A stretch of DNA of 52,757 nucleotides from an uncultured Odoribacter sp. (GCA_900544025.1 UQTM01000019.1:1-52757), one strand, 5' to 3'; shown: positions 24,850 to 34,372, numbered from the stretch's first letter. Notes: a model not told the origin generated them from the letters alone. Numbers and translations: made by a program.

Positions 24850-26379
24850 ATGCAAGAAAAAATTTTGATATTGGACTTTGGTTCGCAATATACTCAGTTG
24901 ATTGCAAGAAGAGTCCGGGAATTGAACGTTTACTGTGAGATTTATCCTTATAACCATTATCCGGCACTGGATGCAACGGTTAAAGGTGTGATATTGTCCG
25001 GAAGTCCTTTTTCTGTGAGGGATGAAAAAGCTCCGAAACCCGATTTGACTGCTATAAAAGGTAAATTGCCTTTGCTGGGAGTGTGCTTCGGCGCTCAATA
25101 TCTGGCACATCATTTCGGGGGCGAAGTGAAAGCTTCCAATAAACGGGAATACGGACGGGCTAACTTGGCTTATGTGGATCGGAAATCCGATTTATTCCAT
25201 CATATCAGCGATAATTCTCAGGTATGGATGTCGCATGGCGATACCATAGAAAGATTGCCGGAAAATTATAAAATTATTGCCAGTACCAAAGATGTCACGA
25301 ACGCGGCTTTTAAAGTGGAAGGCGAGATCACTTACGGAATACAGTTCCATCCGGAGGTGTACCACAGCACCGAAGGAAAAGCGTTACTAAAGAATTTTGT
25401 TGTAGATATATGTGGTTGCCGTCAGGATTGGACTCCCGATTCGTTTGTGGAGACGACCGTTGCGGAATTGAAGCAAAAGCTGGGTTCCGACCGTGTTATC
25501 CTGGGATTGTCGGGAGGTGTGGATTCAACGGTGGCCGCCATGCTGTTGCACAGAGCTGTCGGAAAGAACTTAACCTGTATTTTTGTCGATAACGGCTTGT
25601 TGCGTAAAGATGAGTTTAAAAATGTGCTCGAAAATTATAAAGAGCTGGGATTGAATGTGATCGGGGTAGAAGCTGCAGATTTGTTTCTGGGGCGTTTAGC
25701 CGGAGTGACAGAACCGGAAAAGAAACGTAAGATCATCGGGAGCACATTTATCGATGTGTTCGATAAAGAGGCCGCCAAAGTAAAAGATGCCAAATGGCTG
25801 GGACAGGGGACTATTTATCCGGATGTGATCGAATCTTTATCGGTGAACGGTCCTTCGCAAACCATTAAATCGCATCATAATGTGGGCGGATTGCCGGATT
25901 ATATGAAATTGCAATTGGTGGAGCCTTTGCGATTGCTGTTTAAAGATGAAGTAAGGCGGGTCGGTAAAAGCCTGGGATTAGCCGATAAATTTTTGCAGCG
26001 TCATCCTTTTCCCGGTCCCGGACTGGCTATCCGGATTTTGGGAGAGATTACGAAAGAGAAAGTCCGGTTATTACAGGAGGCAGACCATATTTTTATCTCC
26101 ATGTTGCAGGAAGACGGCCTTTATGATAAAGTATGGCAGGCCGGAGTGATGCTGTTGCCGGTGCAGAGTGTGGGAGTTATGGGGGATGAGCGGACTTACG
26201 AAAGTGTCGTTGCTTTAAGGGCTGTGGAATCGACGGACGGAATGACGGCGGACTGGTGCCATTTACCCTATGAGTTTCTTGCCAAAGTGTCGAACCGGAT
26301 TATTAATAACGTAAGGGGAATTAACCGCGTTGTTTACGATATCAGTTCAAAACCACCAGCCACGATCGAGTGGGAATAA
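24850..26379 (+). CDS. guaA: GMP synthase (glutamine-hydrolysing)
   Basis: Converts XMP to GMP using glutamine and ATP, the last step of guanine nucleotide synthesis; 509 aa, normal. The class I glutamine amidotransferase part has nucleophile Cys79 in GVCFGAQ and the His-Glu pair in GIQFHPEVYHS. The ATP pyrophosphatase P-loop is LSGGVDSTVAA (about 220). The dimerisation domain ends RVVYDISSKPPATIEWE, the canonical C-terminus. Start chosen at the ATG 25 bases after the -7 box. A terminator follows. Confidence 0.97.
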   Translation: MQEKILILDFGSQYTQLIARRVRELNVYCEIYPYNHYPALDATVKGVILSGSPFSVRDEKAPKPDLTAIKGKLPLLGVCFGAQYLAHHFGGEVKASNKREYGRANLAYVDRKSDLFHHISDNSQVWMSHGDTIERLPENYKIIASTKDVTNAAFKVEGEITYGIQFHPEVYHSTEGKALLKNFVVDICGCRQDWTPDSFVETTVAELKQKLGSDRVILGLSGGVDSTVAAMLLHRAVGKNLTCIFVDNGLLRKDEFKNVLENYKELGLNVIGVEAADLFLGRLAGVTEPEKKRKIIGSTFIDVFDKEAAKVKDAKWLGQGTIYPDVIESLSVNGPSQTIKSHHNVGGLPDYMKLQLVEPLRLLFKDEVRRVGKSLGLADKFLQRHPFPGPGLAIRILGEITKEKVRLLQEADHIFISMLQEDGLYDKVWQAGVMLLPVQSVGVMGDERTYESVVALRAVESTDGMTADWCHLPYEFLAKVSNRIINNVRGINRVVYDISSKPPATIEWE

Positions 26380-26403
26380 GGCGGAGTAGGACTAATTTGA
26401 AAA

Positions 26404-26436
26404 AATGATCTCTGGTAATATCGGAGATCATTTTTT
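26404..26436 (+). terminator. Intrinsic terminator of guaA
   Basis: Stem AATGATCTC/GAGATCATT (26404-26412 and 26424-26432) ending in a run of six T. Confidence 0.8.
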
Positions 26437-26460
26437 AATAATTATAAAAGATAAACACGG

Positions 26461-27672
26461 ATGAAAAAAGGGTTAGGCTTATTAAGCTTACTTATTATAT
26501 TTGCCGGGTGCGGACAGAAAACGCCTATCCTGGCTTTGGAACAATGGCTGGAAAAGGAGGTCGATACCCGTCCGGCTTTATCCGGACTTGATTTTGCCGC
26601 TGTTCCGTTGTCCCGGGAAGAGGCTCAGCAAGCCGGAGAACTTTTATGGCAGGATCGTCAGGCAGCGGTGAGGGAGAGAAGCCGGGAGGCCTGGAAAGAA
26701 AAGTGCATTAGGCATAATTCTTTGTCGCTACGTTTTGATTATAAGGTGTTCGGAGAGAAACCGGAAGGCGGTCGCAGCCTTTATATTTCGATGCACGGAG
26801 GCGGCAATACGGCAACCCGCGTGAACGATCAGCAATGGAACAATCAGATTCGTTTATATCGTCCGGAGGAAGGGGTATATCTCGCTCCGCGTGCTCCCTG
26901 GGACGATTGGAATATGTGGTTTAAACCTGCGATAGACTCTTTGCTCGACGACCTGATTCAAACTGCCGTAGCCGTTATGGAGGTGAATCCCGATAAGGTT
27001 TACCTGATGGGATATTCGGCCGGAGGGGACGGGGTGTACCGGCTCGCTCCGCGTATGGCCGACAGATGGGCTGCTGCCGCTATGATGGCCGGGCATCCGG
27101 GCGAAGCTTCGATGTTGAATTTGCGGAATCTGCCTTTTACTTTATGGATGGGGGAATTGGATGCCGCTTATAACCGGAACCGTTTGGCCGTGGAGCGCGG
27201 TTTGGTGCTGGATTCTTTGCAGCAGGCCGATCCCGGTGGTTATGTGCATGAAACCCATATCGTTCCGGGTAAAGGACATTGGATGGAGCGTCAGGATTCC
27301 GTAGCCGTGAAATGGATGGCCCGGTATCGCCGGAATCCCTTGCCCGACCGGATTGTGTGGAGACAGGAAGAGGCCGTTCACCCTTCTTTTTATTGGCTGG
27401 CGGTTCCCGTGGACGAATGTGTGCACGGAGCGACAGTCGTCGTAGAGCGTCAGGGAAATGAATTCGATATAAAAACAAGTGACTATAAAAAGCTGACCAT
27501 CCGTTTGAACGATGAACTGGCCGATTTGGAACAACCTGTATCGGTAACTTATCAGGGGAAGATTGTATATAACGGAAAACCGGAAAGAACTATTCGCACG
27601 CTTTATCGTACTTTGACGGAGAGAGGGGATCGTGGCTTGGTCTTTTGCTCCGAGATTACGGTGAACCTGTGA
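26461..27672 (+). CDS. Alpha/beta-hydrolase lipoprotein (esterase-like)
   Basis: A 403-aa exported hydrolase. Lipoprotein signal MKKGLGLLSLLIIFAGC, Cys about 18. Hydrolase marks: oxyanion-hole MHGGGNTA (about 112), nucleophile elbow GYSAGGDG (Ser about 187), candidate Asp in GELDAAYN and His in GKGHWM. The C-terminal 100 residues (after about 300) form a beta-rich tail like those in PHB-depolymerase-related or dienelactone hydrolase-like esterases. The substrate is unknown. It is the first gene in a run with nrnA (25-base gap), the DUF1904 gene and a hexosaminidase, all on the same strand. Confidence 0.8.
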   Translation: MKKGLGLLSLLIIFAGCGQKTPILALEQWLEKEVDTRPALSGLDFAAVPLSREEAQQAGELLWQDRQAAVRERSREAWKEKCIRHNSLSLRFDYKVFGEKPEGGRSLYISMHGGGNTATRVNDQQWNNQIRLYRPEEGVYLAPRAPWDDWNMWFKPAIDSLLDDLIQTAVAVMEVNPDKVYLMGYSAGGDGVYRLAPRMADRWAAAAMMAGHPGEASMLNLRNLPFTLWMGELDAAYNRNRLAVERGLVLDSLQQADPGGYVHETHIVPGKGHWMERQDSVAVKWMARYRRNPLPDRIVWRQEEAVHPSFYWLAVPVDECVHGATVVVERQGNEFDIKTSDYKKLTIRLNDELADLEQPVSVTYQGKIVYNGKPERTIRTLYRTLTERGDRGLVFCSEITVNL

Positions 27673-27697
27673 TTGAACGATAAAATGGAATTGTAAA

Positions 27698-28741
27698 ATG
27701 GAAAAGTGCATGTTAAAGCAACAAAATAAAGAGCAGGTAGAAAAATTAATGCCGGAATTGGCAAAGGAAAATTTGAAGGCCGTTATTATTCCGCATATAT
27801 CGCCGGACGGAGATGCCATCGGTTCTTGCTCGGCTTTATCCGAGGTATGCCGGAAAGCCGGAATAGAGTGTCATATTTTGACCTGTGACTATATTCCCGA
27901 ATATTTAAGGTTTTTAAAAAATATACCTGCCGCCATTTCCTATCAGGACAAGGCTGTGGAATGCCAGAAATTGATCGGTGAGGCTCATGTGATTTTTATG
28001 CTCGACCATAATACGGTGAAACGGGAAGGGGATCTTGAGCCGTGGGTAACGGCTGCTGCAGCGACTAAAGTAATTATCGACCATCACCCCGATCCCGATG
28101 TGCAGGATATTGTCATTTCGGATACGCAGGTATCTTCTACCTGCGAGTTATTATATTCGGTGATTTCGATGGTTTGGGGGAGAGAGATGATCGATCGGGA
28201 TATAGCGAATGCTTTATATACGGGTATCAATACGGATACCGGAGGATTGAGCCACAATTCTTCCCGCCCCGATACTTACCGTATTATTGCCGATTTGTTG
28301 GAGTCAGGACTGGATAAAGCCTATATTCACGAGCGTATTTATCAAATGAATAATTTATCTCGTTTGCGGCTTATCGGGAATGTACTGCTCAATAAGTTGC
28401 AGGTCAATTCGAAATATCCGGTGGCCATTATGCCGATCACGCGGGAGGAATTGGAAAAATACGATTACAAGGACGGCGATTTGGAAGGGCTGGTCAATAT
28501 TCCCCTTTCAGTGCATAATATTGCTGTTTCCATTCAGATCACGGAGCGGAAAGAGAGAGTTAAATTGTCGTTCCGTTCTAAGGGAAATATTCCTGTCAAT
28601 GAATGGTCGAAGGCTTTTTTTAATGGCGGGGGTCATTTGAATGCTGCCGGGGGACAGATGGATCTGCCTTTGGAAGAAGTGATTAAAAAAGTGAACGAGA
28701 CTACCCCCTGGTTTTTTGAAAAGATAAAGGGTTTAATTTGA
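27698..28741 (+). CDS. nrnA: DHH/DHHA1 phosphoesterase (NrnA-type oligoribonuclease/pAp phosphatase)
   Basis: Degrades very short RNA oligonucleotides (nanoRNA) and often pAp; cytosolic Mn2+ enzyme; 347 aa, normal. DHH domain motifs: SPDGDAIGS (about 37), LDHN (about 105) and IDHHPDPDVQ (about 129), with NTDTGGLSHNS. DHHA1 domain: GGGHLNAAGGQM (about 310), the RNA-binding GGGH motif. It is followed after 12 bases by the DUF1904 gene, so probably cotranscribed. Confidence 0.92.
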   Translation: MEKCMLKQQNKEQVEKLMPELAKENLKAVIIPHISPDGDAIGSCSALSEVCRKAGIECHILTCDYIPEYLRFLKNIPAAISYQDKAVECQKLIGEAHVIFMLDHNTVKREGDLEPWVTAAAATKVIIDHHPDPDVQDIVISDTQVSSTCELLYSVISMVWGREMIDRDIANALYTGINTDTGGLSHNSSRPDTYRIIADLLESGLDKAYIHERIYQMNNLSRLRLIGNVLLNKLQVNSKYPVAIMPITREELEKYDYKDGDLEGLVNIPLSVHNIAVSIQITERKERVKLSFRSKGNIPVNEWSKAFFNGGGHLNAAGGQMDLPLEEVIKKVNETTPWFFEKIKGLI

Positions 28742-28753
28742 TTTGTTGCGTAT

Positions 28754-29107
28754 ATGCCTTTTTTCAGATTTCATTTCGTTGAAGAAACCCGCTTGGCTGT
28801 GGTCAGTAGGCAAATGACCGACCGGATTCAGCATGTGGTGGGATGTCCCCGCAATCATATTGTATTGGAAGTGATCCGCTCTGTGATCGTGGGGGATGAA
28901 GGGATTACAGGTGGGGAATGGCCTTTTGTGGAAGTGGATTATTTCGAGCGCCCCGAAGAGATTCAGGAGGCTGTGGCCGGGATCGTCTCCGAATGCCTCC
29001 GGGAGATCGGTTATGCTAATTCGGACGTTCATTTCCGTTATTTGTGTGCAAAGAATTACTATGAGAATGGTGTGTCCTGCCAAAATAATGAACCTAACTT
29101 AATCTAA
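28754..29107 (+). CDS. DUF1904 family protein
   Basis: A 117-aa protein similar to DUF1904, a tautomerase/MIF-like small fold without assigned function. Seen: MPFFRFHFVEE opening, HIVLEVIRSVIV, FVEVDYFERPEEIQEAV, then HFRYLCAKNYYENGV, the family's characteristic ending. Pro2 is present after the initiator Met, as in tautomerases, so an N-terminal proline catalytic residue is conceivable. It is packed between nrnA and the hexosaminidase with 12-base gaps. Confidence 0.75.
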   Translation: MPFFRFHFVEETRLAVVSRQMTDRIQHVVGCPRNHIVLEVIRSVIVGDEGITGGEWPFVEVDYFERPEEIQEAVAGIVSECLREIGYANSDVHFRYLCAKNYYENGVSCQNNEPNLI

Positions 29108-29119
29108 ATATAACTGCTT

Positions 29120-30952
29120 ATGAAAAGAAAATTTTACATGGGAAGTTTAGGTGTGCTTTGCCTGCTGGCTTTGGCTGCCTGCAAGACCACCACTGTGGGG
29201 AGTTATGACGTGATTCCTTTGCCGCAAGAAATCATTGTGGCAAAAGGGGAGAAACCGTTTGTTTTGGATGCCCCTGTACGGATTGTTTATCCGGGGAATA
29301 ACGAGAAAATGAAAGAGAATGCCGGATTTTTAGCGGCTTTTATTCAGGAGATTACGGGACAGAAAGCGGAAATCTCTGCGGAAAAAGGGGGAGCTAAAGG
29401 TATTTTTTTAGAAATCGATCCTTCTATACCACAACCCGAAGGATATCGGCTTCTTGTGAATGAGAAATCTGTAATGGTGAAGGCTGCCACAGAGGCCGGA
29501 ATTTTTTACGGCATACAGACTTTGCGGAAAGCGTTGCCTGAAACCGCGCAGGGAGAAGTGGCCGCATGGCCTGCCGGAACGGTCAATGATTATCCCCGTT
29601 TTAAATACCGGGGATCGTTGCTGGACGTAGGCCGTCATTATTTTCCGGTTGAGTATGTGAAGCAATATATCGATTTGCTGGCTTTACATCATATCAATTA
29701 TTTCCATTGGCATCTGACCGAAGATCAGGGCTGGAGAATCGAAATCAAGAAATATCCCAAATTGACGGAAATCGGGTCTAAACGGAAAGAAACGATTATA
29801 AATTGGGAAACCAGGGAATTCGACGGAAAACCGTATGGCGGCTTCTACACCCAGGATGAAATCAAGGAGATCGTTGCTTATGCTACAGCCCGCCATATAA
29901 CGGTTATCCCGGAAATAGACCTGCCGGGACACACGTTGGCGATCCTTGCTTCTTATCCAGAATTAGGATGCACGGGCGGACCGTATGAAGTGCCGACAAG
30001 CTGGGGCGTGTTTCAGGATGTGTTGTGTGCAGGGAATGAAAAGTCATTGGAGTTGGTGAAAGATGTATTGACGGAAGTTATGGAACTTTTCCCTTCTCCC
30101 TACATTCATATCGGAGGGGACGAATGCCCGAAGGCCCGTTGGAAAAATTGTCCTAAATGCCAGGCGATGATCCGCAAGGCGGGTATAAAGGCCGATCCGG
30201 CGCATACGGCTGAAAATAAGCTGCAAACTTATTTTATGACGCAGGTGGAGGAGTTCATTAATAGCAAAGGCCGCCGAATGATCGGCTGGGATGAAGTTTT
30301 AGAGGGAGGTCTCACTCCGGATGCAACGATTATGTCGTGGAGAGGTATGGGGGGAGGAATAAAGGCTGCCCGGCAACATCATGATGTGATTATCACACCG
30401 ATCAGCCATTTATATTTGAGTAATCCCGGTATCCTGAAAATGAAAGGGTTGCAGACTGTGAAACGGGTATATGAATTTGAACCCGTACCCCGGGAATTGA
30501 ATGCCGGCGAACAGGCCTATGTGATAGGAGCGCAGGTCAGTACCTGGACGGAATGGATTCGTGACAGTTCCCGTCTCGAATATGTGATATTGCCCCGTAT
30601 GGCTGCGGCTGCCGAGGTTTTTTGGAGTAATCCTTCCCGAAAGGGGTATGACGATTTTCTGTCCCGTTTGCCTCACATGCTGAATCTGTATGCCGACAAA
30701 GGATTCGAATTCCGACAGGATGTCTTCAATCCGGATCTACAGATTAAAAGATGTGTCCAGCCGGATAGTGTTGAAATTACCTGTGACGTGATGGGGGATG
30801 CCCCTGTTTTTTATACGACAGACGGAAGTACGCCGGGAAAACAATCGGAACGTTATGCTTTTCCTTTTAAGGTCGGTAAAAATACCGTCGTGAAAGCTGT
30901 GGCGGTCCGGGGAGAACAAATAAGCGGTATCGATTCGGTGGTGTTTCGCTGA
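29120..30952 (+). CDS. Beta-N-acetylhexosaminidase lipoprotein (GH20)
   Basis: Removes terminal GlcNAc/GalNAc from glycans by substrate-assisted catalysis; 610 aa. Lipoprotein signal ending LLALAACKTTT, so a periplasmic or surface enzyme. Domains: GH20b (about 30-150), catalytic TIM barrel (about 155-500) with HWHLTEDQGWRIEIKKYP and the catalytic Asp334-Glu335 pair in GGDECPK, then a C-terminal chitobiase-like domain (FYTTDGSTPGKQ, about 565-610). No SusC/SusD pair is adjacent, so it is not in a visible polysaccharide utilisation locus. A strong terminator follows. Confidence 0.94.
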   Translation: MKRKFYMGSLGVLCLLALAACKTTTVGSYDVIPLPQEIIVAKGEKPFVLDAPVRIVYPGNNEKMKENAGFLAAFIQEITGQKAEISAEKGGAKGIFLEIDPSIPQPEGYRLLVNEKSVMVKAATEAGIFYGIQTLRKALPETAQGEVAAWPAGTVNDYPRFKYRGSLLDVGRHYFPVEYVKQYIDLLALHHINYFHWHLTEDQGWRIEIKKYPKLTEIGSKRKETIINWETREFDGKPYGGFYTQDEIKEIVAYATARHITVIPEIDLPGHTLAILASYPELGCTGGPYEVPTSWGVFQDVLCAGNEKSLELVKDVLTEVMELFPSPYIHIGGDECPKARWKNCPKCQAMIRKAGIKADPAHTAENKLQTYFMTQVEEFINSKGRRMIGWDEVLEGGLTPDATIMSWRGMGGGIKAARQHHDVIITPISHLYLSNPGILKMKGLQTVKRVYEFEPVPRELNAGEQAYVIGAQVSTWTEWIRDSSRLEYVILPRMAAAAEVFWSNPSRKGYDDFLSRLPHMLNLYADKGFEFRQDVFNPDLQIKRCVQPDSVEITCDVMGDAPVFYTTDGSTPGKQSERYAFPFKVGKNTVVKAVAVRGEQISGIDSVVFR

Positions 30953-30975
30953 TTATTACCGGAACTATCCATATC

Positions 30976-31021
30976 ATCCGGCGAATGTTTCTGAGAAGAC
31001 AGGGACGTTCGCCGGATTTTT
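30976..31021 (+). terminator. Intrinsic terminator of the hexosaminidase operon
   Basis: A 13-bp stem with one G-T pair (30976-30988 and 31005-31017) ending in a T-rich run. Confidence 0.85.
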
Positions 31022-31065
31022 ATTGGAAAAATTGGATATTTTATTATCGGTTGCATTAAAAAAAT

Positions 31066-31102
31066 ACTTATGTTTGCGTATAGTATAAAATGCAACATAA
31101 GT
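31066..31102 (+). promoter_or_regulatory. MarR gene promoter with overlapping inverted repeat (candidate operator)
   Basis: The -7 box TATGTTTG is at 31069-31076. A 9-bp inverted repeat ACTTATGTT (31066-31074) / AACATAAGT (31094-31102) overlaps the box on the left and abuts the ATG (31104) on the right. The right arm is also part of a short dyad CATAA-G-TTATG. The placement suits self-repression by the MarR product. Confidence 0.5.
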
Positions 31103-31103
31103 T

Positions 31104-31532
31104 ATGGATGATGTCAGAGAATTAGTGGCTTATCTTAGTAAGGCTGAGAGAGGTTATACAAAGATTTTGAATCGCGCCTTTTTAAAGGCTGGTTATGATC
31201 TGAGCCGGGAGCAATATGAATTATTGCAGGTATTATGGACGGAAGATCACGTAAACCAGCAAACCATTTCAAAAAGGTTGCAGAAAGATAAGTATAATGT
31301 TACCAAATTGCTGAACACATTGACAAAACGCGGTTTTGTGCAGCGTAAGATGTGCCAGGAAGATAAACGGAATAATTTCGTCGTGCTGACGGAAAAGGGA
31401 ATGGAAGCTCAAAAAGCTTTGACGCAGATTGAAGAACAGGTTCATGGTGACCTTACTTTTACGATCGCTCCACAAGAAATAAAATCCTGTGAATGGGTAT
31501 TGAAAAAGCTAACGGATATGATGAATTCGTAA
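31104..31532 (+). CDS. MarR family transcriptional regulator
   Basis: A 142-aa winged-helix regulator. Helix-turn-helix region: DHVNQQTISKRLQKDKYNVT (about 50-70), followed by the wing FVQRKMCQEDKRNNFVVLTE with the Asp-Arg wing signature DKRNN. The N- and C-terminal helices form the usual dimer interface. Members respond to small phenolic ligands or oxidants, but no Cys-based switch is obvious. A candidate operator overlaps its own promoter. Target genes are not evident: the next gene, pepD, begins 56 bases downstream and could be included. Confidence 0.9.
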   Translation: MDDVRELVAYLSKAERGYTKILNRAFLKAGYDLSREQYELLQVLWTEDHVNQQTISKRLQKDKYNVTKLLNTLTKRGFVQRKMCQEDKRNNFVVLTEKGMEAQKALTQIEEQVHGDLTFTIAPQEIKSCEWVLKKLTDMMNS

Positions 31533-31587
31533 TTCGTTTTTGCTGTGCGCGACAGAACGAAAATTTACAGACAACGTTTAAGATAAA

Positions 31588-33045
31588 ATGAAAATGGAGA
31601 TATTTAAAGGTTTAAAGCCAGAAGCCGTATGGGGATATTTTGAAGAAATATGCCGGATTCCCCGTCCTTCCCGGAAAGAAGAACGAATGGCGGCCTGGCT
31701 GATGGATTTTGCCCATAAACACGGTTTGGAAGCCCGTCAGGATGAAGGGGGAAACGTAGTCATTAGAAAACCTGCCGTAAAAGGGAGAGAACAGGCTCCC
31801 GGAATTGTATTACAGTCGCACATGGATATGGTGTGTGAGAAAAATTCGGACGTAAAGCATAACTTCGATACCGACCCGATTTTGCCTTATGTGGACGGCG
31901 AATGGGTAAAAGCGAAAGGAACCACTTTAGGAGCCGACGACGGTATCGGAATGGCGGCGGCTTTGGCCGTATTGGCCTCTAAGGATATTCGGCACGGTGC
32001 GATAGAATGCCTTTTTACCGTAGATGAAGAAACGGGTTTTACAGGAGCCTTTGCTTTACAGCCGGAATTTTTTGAAGGAAAAATTTTATTGAATCTGGAT
32101 TCGGAAGATGAAGGAGAGTTGTTCATCGGATGTGCCGGAGGGATAGATACGGTGGGCCGGATGCCTTACGAAAAAACGATCACTCCTGCTCATAAATTTG
32201 CCGTAAAAATCCAAGTGAAAGGTTTGCTGGGCGGTCATTCGGGCGATGACATCAACAAAGGAAGAGGAAACGCCGTTAAAATATTGAACCGCTTTTTGTG
32301 GGAGCTGAATGAAAAATTCGGGATACTGGTGGCCCGCCTGGAAGGGGGGAATTTGCGAAATGCCATTGCCCGGGAAGCAGAAGCGGTTATTGTTTTCGAC
32401 GATATATTAAAGGAAAATGTCCGGATCGAGTTCAATATCTATGCAGCCGAGATGGGGGAGGTCTGGAAAATTGCCGAGCCGGGACTGCGTATGGATTTGG
32501 AATCGACGGAACTTCCGGAATATGTTTTAACCGATACTTGTACGACACGGTTACTGAATGCTTTATATGCCTGTCCGCACGGAGTCTTTGCCATGAGCAG
32601 CCGGATGCCGGGCCTGGTGGAAACTTCAACGAATTTAGCTTCTGTGAGGTTTGTGGAAGGAGATAAAATCGTGGTCACCACTTCGCAGCGAAGCGATATC
32701 GATTCTGAAAAATCGAATATAGCTCACATGGTCGCTTCCGTGTTCCGGCTTGCCGGGGCCGAAACGGAACATGGGGAAGGTTATCCGGGGTGGGTTCCCA
32801 ATCCGGATTCTGCAATACTGAAAGTCGCTGTCGATTCTTATAAACGCCTGTTCGGGAAAGAACCGGTAGTCCGTTCCATCCATGCCGGACTGGAATGCGG
32901 GTTGTTTTTGAAGAAATATCCTTATATGGATATGGTATCGTTCGGGCCGACCTTGCGGGGAGTGCATTCTCCGGACGAAAAAGTGGAAATCGCTACCGTA
33001 GAAAAATGGTGGAGACATTTAGTGGACATTTTGGAAAGCGTATAA
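31588..33045 (+). CDS. pepD: Aminoacyl-histidine dipeptidase (peptidase D, M20)
   Basis: Zinc dipeptidase of cytosolic Xaa-His (carnosine-type) peptides; 485 aa, usual length. Metal-site motifs: QSHMDMVCEKN (first zinc His/Asp, about 80), LGADDGIGMAAALAV (bridging Asp, about 118), and TVDEETGFTG (catalytic Glu pair, about 148). The lid domain inserts at GLLGGHSGDDI. The last metal His lies in LRGVHSPDEKVE near the C-terminus. There is a second ATG two codons in. The msrC-like gene follows after 25 bases, so likely one operon. Confidence 0.94.
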   Translation: MKMEIFKGLKPEAVWGYFEEICRIPRPSRKEERMAAWLMDFAHKHGLEARQDEGGNVVIRKPAVKGREQAPGIVLQSHMDMVCEKNSDVKHNFDTDPILPYVDGEWVKAKGTTLGADDGIGMAAALAVLASKDIRHGAIECLFTVDEETGFTGAFALQPEFFEGKILLNLDSEDEGELFIGCAGGIDTVGRMPYEKTITPAHKFAVKIQVKGLLGGHSGDDINKGRGNAVKILNRFLWELNEKFGILVARLEGGNLRNAIAREAEAVIVFDDILKENVRIEFNIYAAEMGEVWKIAEPGLRMDLESTELPEYVLTDTCTTRLLNALYACPHGVFAMSSRMPGLVETSTNLASVRFVEGDKIVVTTSQRSDIDSEKSNIAHMVASVFRLAGAETEHGEGYPGWVPNPDSAILKVAVDSYKRLFGKEPVVRSIHAGLECGLFLKKYPYMDMVSFGPTLRGVHSPDEKVEIATVEKWWRHLVDILESV

Positions 33046-33070
33046 AAGGAGAAAAAGATAAAAAAGTGAT

Positions 33071-33529
33071 ATGAGTGCTTCAAAATTAGCAAAATACGAC
33101 CGGCTTTATGAGCAGATCGGGCAATATGTACAAACAACGGACGACATTTGGGCACGTCTGGCTACGATGGAAGCTGTGCTTCACCATAAGATGCAATCTT
33201 TTTTCTGGACGGGGGTATATGCTTTGATCGACGACGAATTAATCGTACGTTCTTATCAGGGGCCTGTGGCTTGCCAGAAATTAAAACATCATACAGGAGT
33301 TTGCTGGGCTGCCGTAAATTCGGGAGAGACGGTGATCGTCGGGAATGTGGAAGAATTTCCGGGACACATCGCCTGTAACGCCATGTCGAAGAGTGAGATC
33401 GTCATTCCGATCCGTGACCGGGAAGGGCGGATATTTGCCTGCCTGGATGTGGATAGCGACCGATTGAATGCTTTCGACGAAGAAGACGAACAGGGATTAA
33501 AGAAAATCCTTACGCTACTTTTCGACTAA
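33071..33529 (+). CDS. msrC: Free methionine-(R)-sulfoxide reductase (GAF domain)
   Basis: Reduces free methionine-R-sulfoxide; GAF-fold enzyme (fRMsr), 152 aa. The three catalytic/resolving cysteines are present as Cys68 (ACQK), Cys78 (GVCW) and Cys102 (HIAC), with the same spacing (10 and 24) as Cys84, Cys94 and Cys118 of E. coli YebR. SEIVIPI and CLDVDSDRL are further family motifs. This makes it an active-type fRMsr rather than a plain GAF sensor. It sits 25 bases after pepD. Confidence 0.9.
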   Translation: MSASKLAKYDRLYEQIGQYVQTTDDIWARLATMEAVLHHKMQSFFWTGVYALIDDELIVRSYQGPVACQKLKHHTGVCWAAVNSGETVIVGNVEEFPGHIACNAMSKSEIVIPIRDREGRIFACLDVDSDRLNAFDEEDEQGLKKILTLLFD

Positions 33530-33622
33530 AAAAAACAAAAATGCCTTTGAATTTCTAAGATACATCGTTATCTTAGTGGCTCAATGAATAAATATTTTAG
33601 TTAAATATAAAACGATCAGATC

Positions 33623-34372
33623 ATGAAAAGAATCGCATTATTGATTTTAAGCGTATTGTTGACACTAACTGTTTTCGCGCAAACAACTCCGGGAGCAAAA
33701 GAAAAGAACGCCGGGAACGATGCCTGGAAAGCAAAAAATTATGCAGAAGCCTTCAAAAATTTCGAAGCCTATCTGAAAGCAGTTGATTTTAAAGATAATG
33801 CTTATATTTATAATACGGCAACAGCGGCTGCAAAGGCAAAGAACTATGCTGCGGCTGAAAAATATTATGATATGGCTATCAAGAATAAGTATAAAACAGC
33901 CAGCGCTTATCATGGAAAAGCAATCGCTTTGAAAGAACAGAAAAAAACATCCGAAATGCTGACTACATTGGAAGAAGGTATGAAAGCATTTCCCGGAAAT
34001 GTGAAATTGGAGCAGATGTATGCAACCTATTTTCTGAAAGAAGGACAAAATTTCCAGAAAGCAGGGAACGAGGCGAAAGCTGCTGAAAACTATTTGAAAA
34101 TCGTTAGCCTGAAAACGAAGAGCTATAAAACTCAGGGATATTTGAGTTTGGCTACCTTGTATTTCAATAATGGCGCAAAGGTGATTGCAGCAGCAAACCC
34201 CATTGCTAATACGGATAAAGCTAAATTTGAATCGGAAAAAGCCAAAGCCGTTGCCGACTTTAAAAAGGCAAAGGACTATTTAATGCAAGCTCAATCCGTA
34301 GAACCTGCCAATCAGGATGTGAAAGACCTGATGAAACAGGTAAACGAGGCTATTGCTACGAACACCAAGTAA
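33623..34372 (+). CDS. Exported TPR-repeat protein
   Basis: A 249-aa protein with signal peptide (MKRIALLILSVLLTLTVFAQ). The mature part is built of tetratricopeptide-like helix pairs: NAGNDAWKAKNYAEAFKNFE, then AKNYAAAEKYYDMAIKNKYK, then a further pair at KAGNEAKAAENYLKIVSLKT and one near the C-terminus. Lysine- and alanine-rich. TPR proteins scaffold other proteins; no partner is indicated. It ends in a clear terminator and marks the last gene before the AT-rich segment. Confidence 0.8.
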   Translation: MKRIALLILSVLLTLTVFAQTTPGAKEKNAGNDAWKAKNYAEAFKNFEAYLKAVDFKDNAYIYNTATAAAKAKNYAAAEKYYDMAIKNKYKTASAYHGKAIALKEQKKTSEMLTTLEEGMKAFPGNVKLEQMYATYFLKEGQNFQKAGNEAKAAENYLKIVSLKTKSYKTQGYLSLATLYFNNGAKVIAAANPIANTDKAKFESEKAKAVADFKKAKDYLMQAQSVEPANQDVKDLMKQVNEAIATNTK

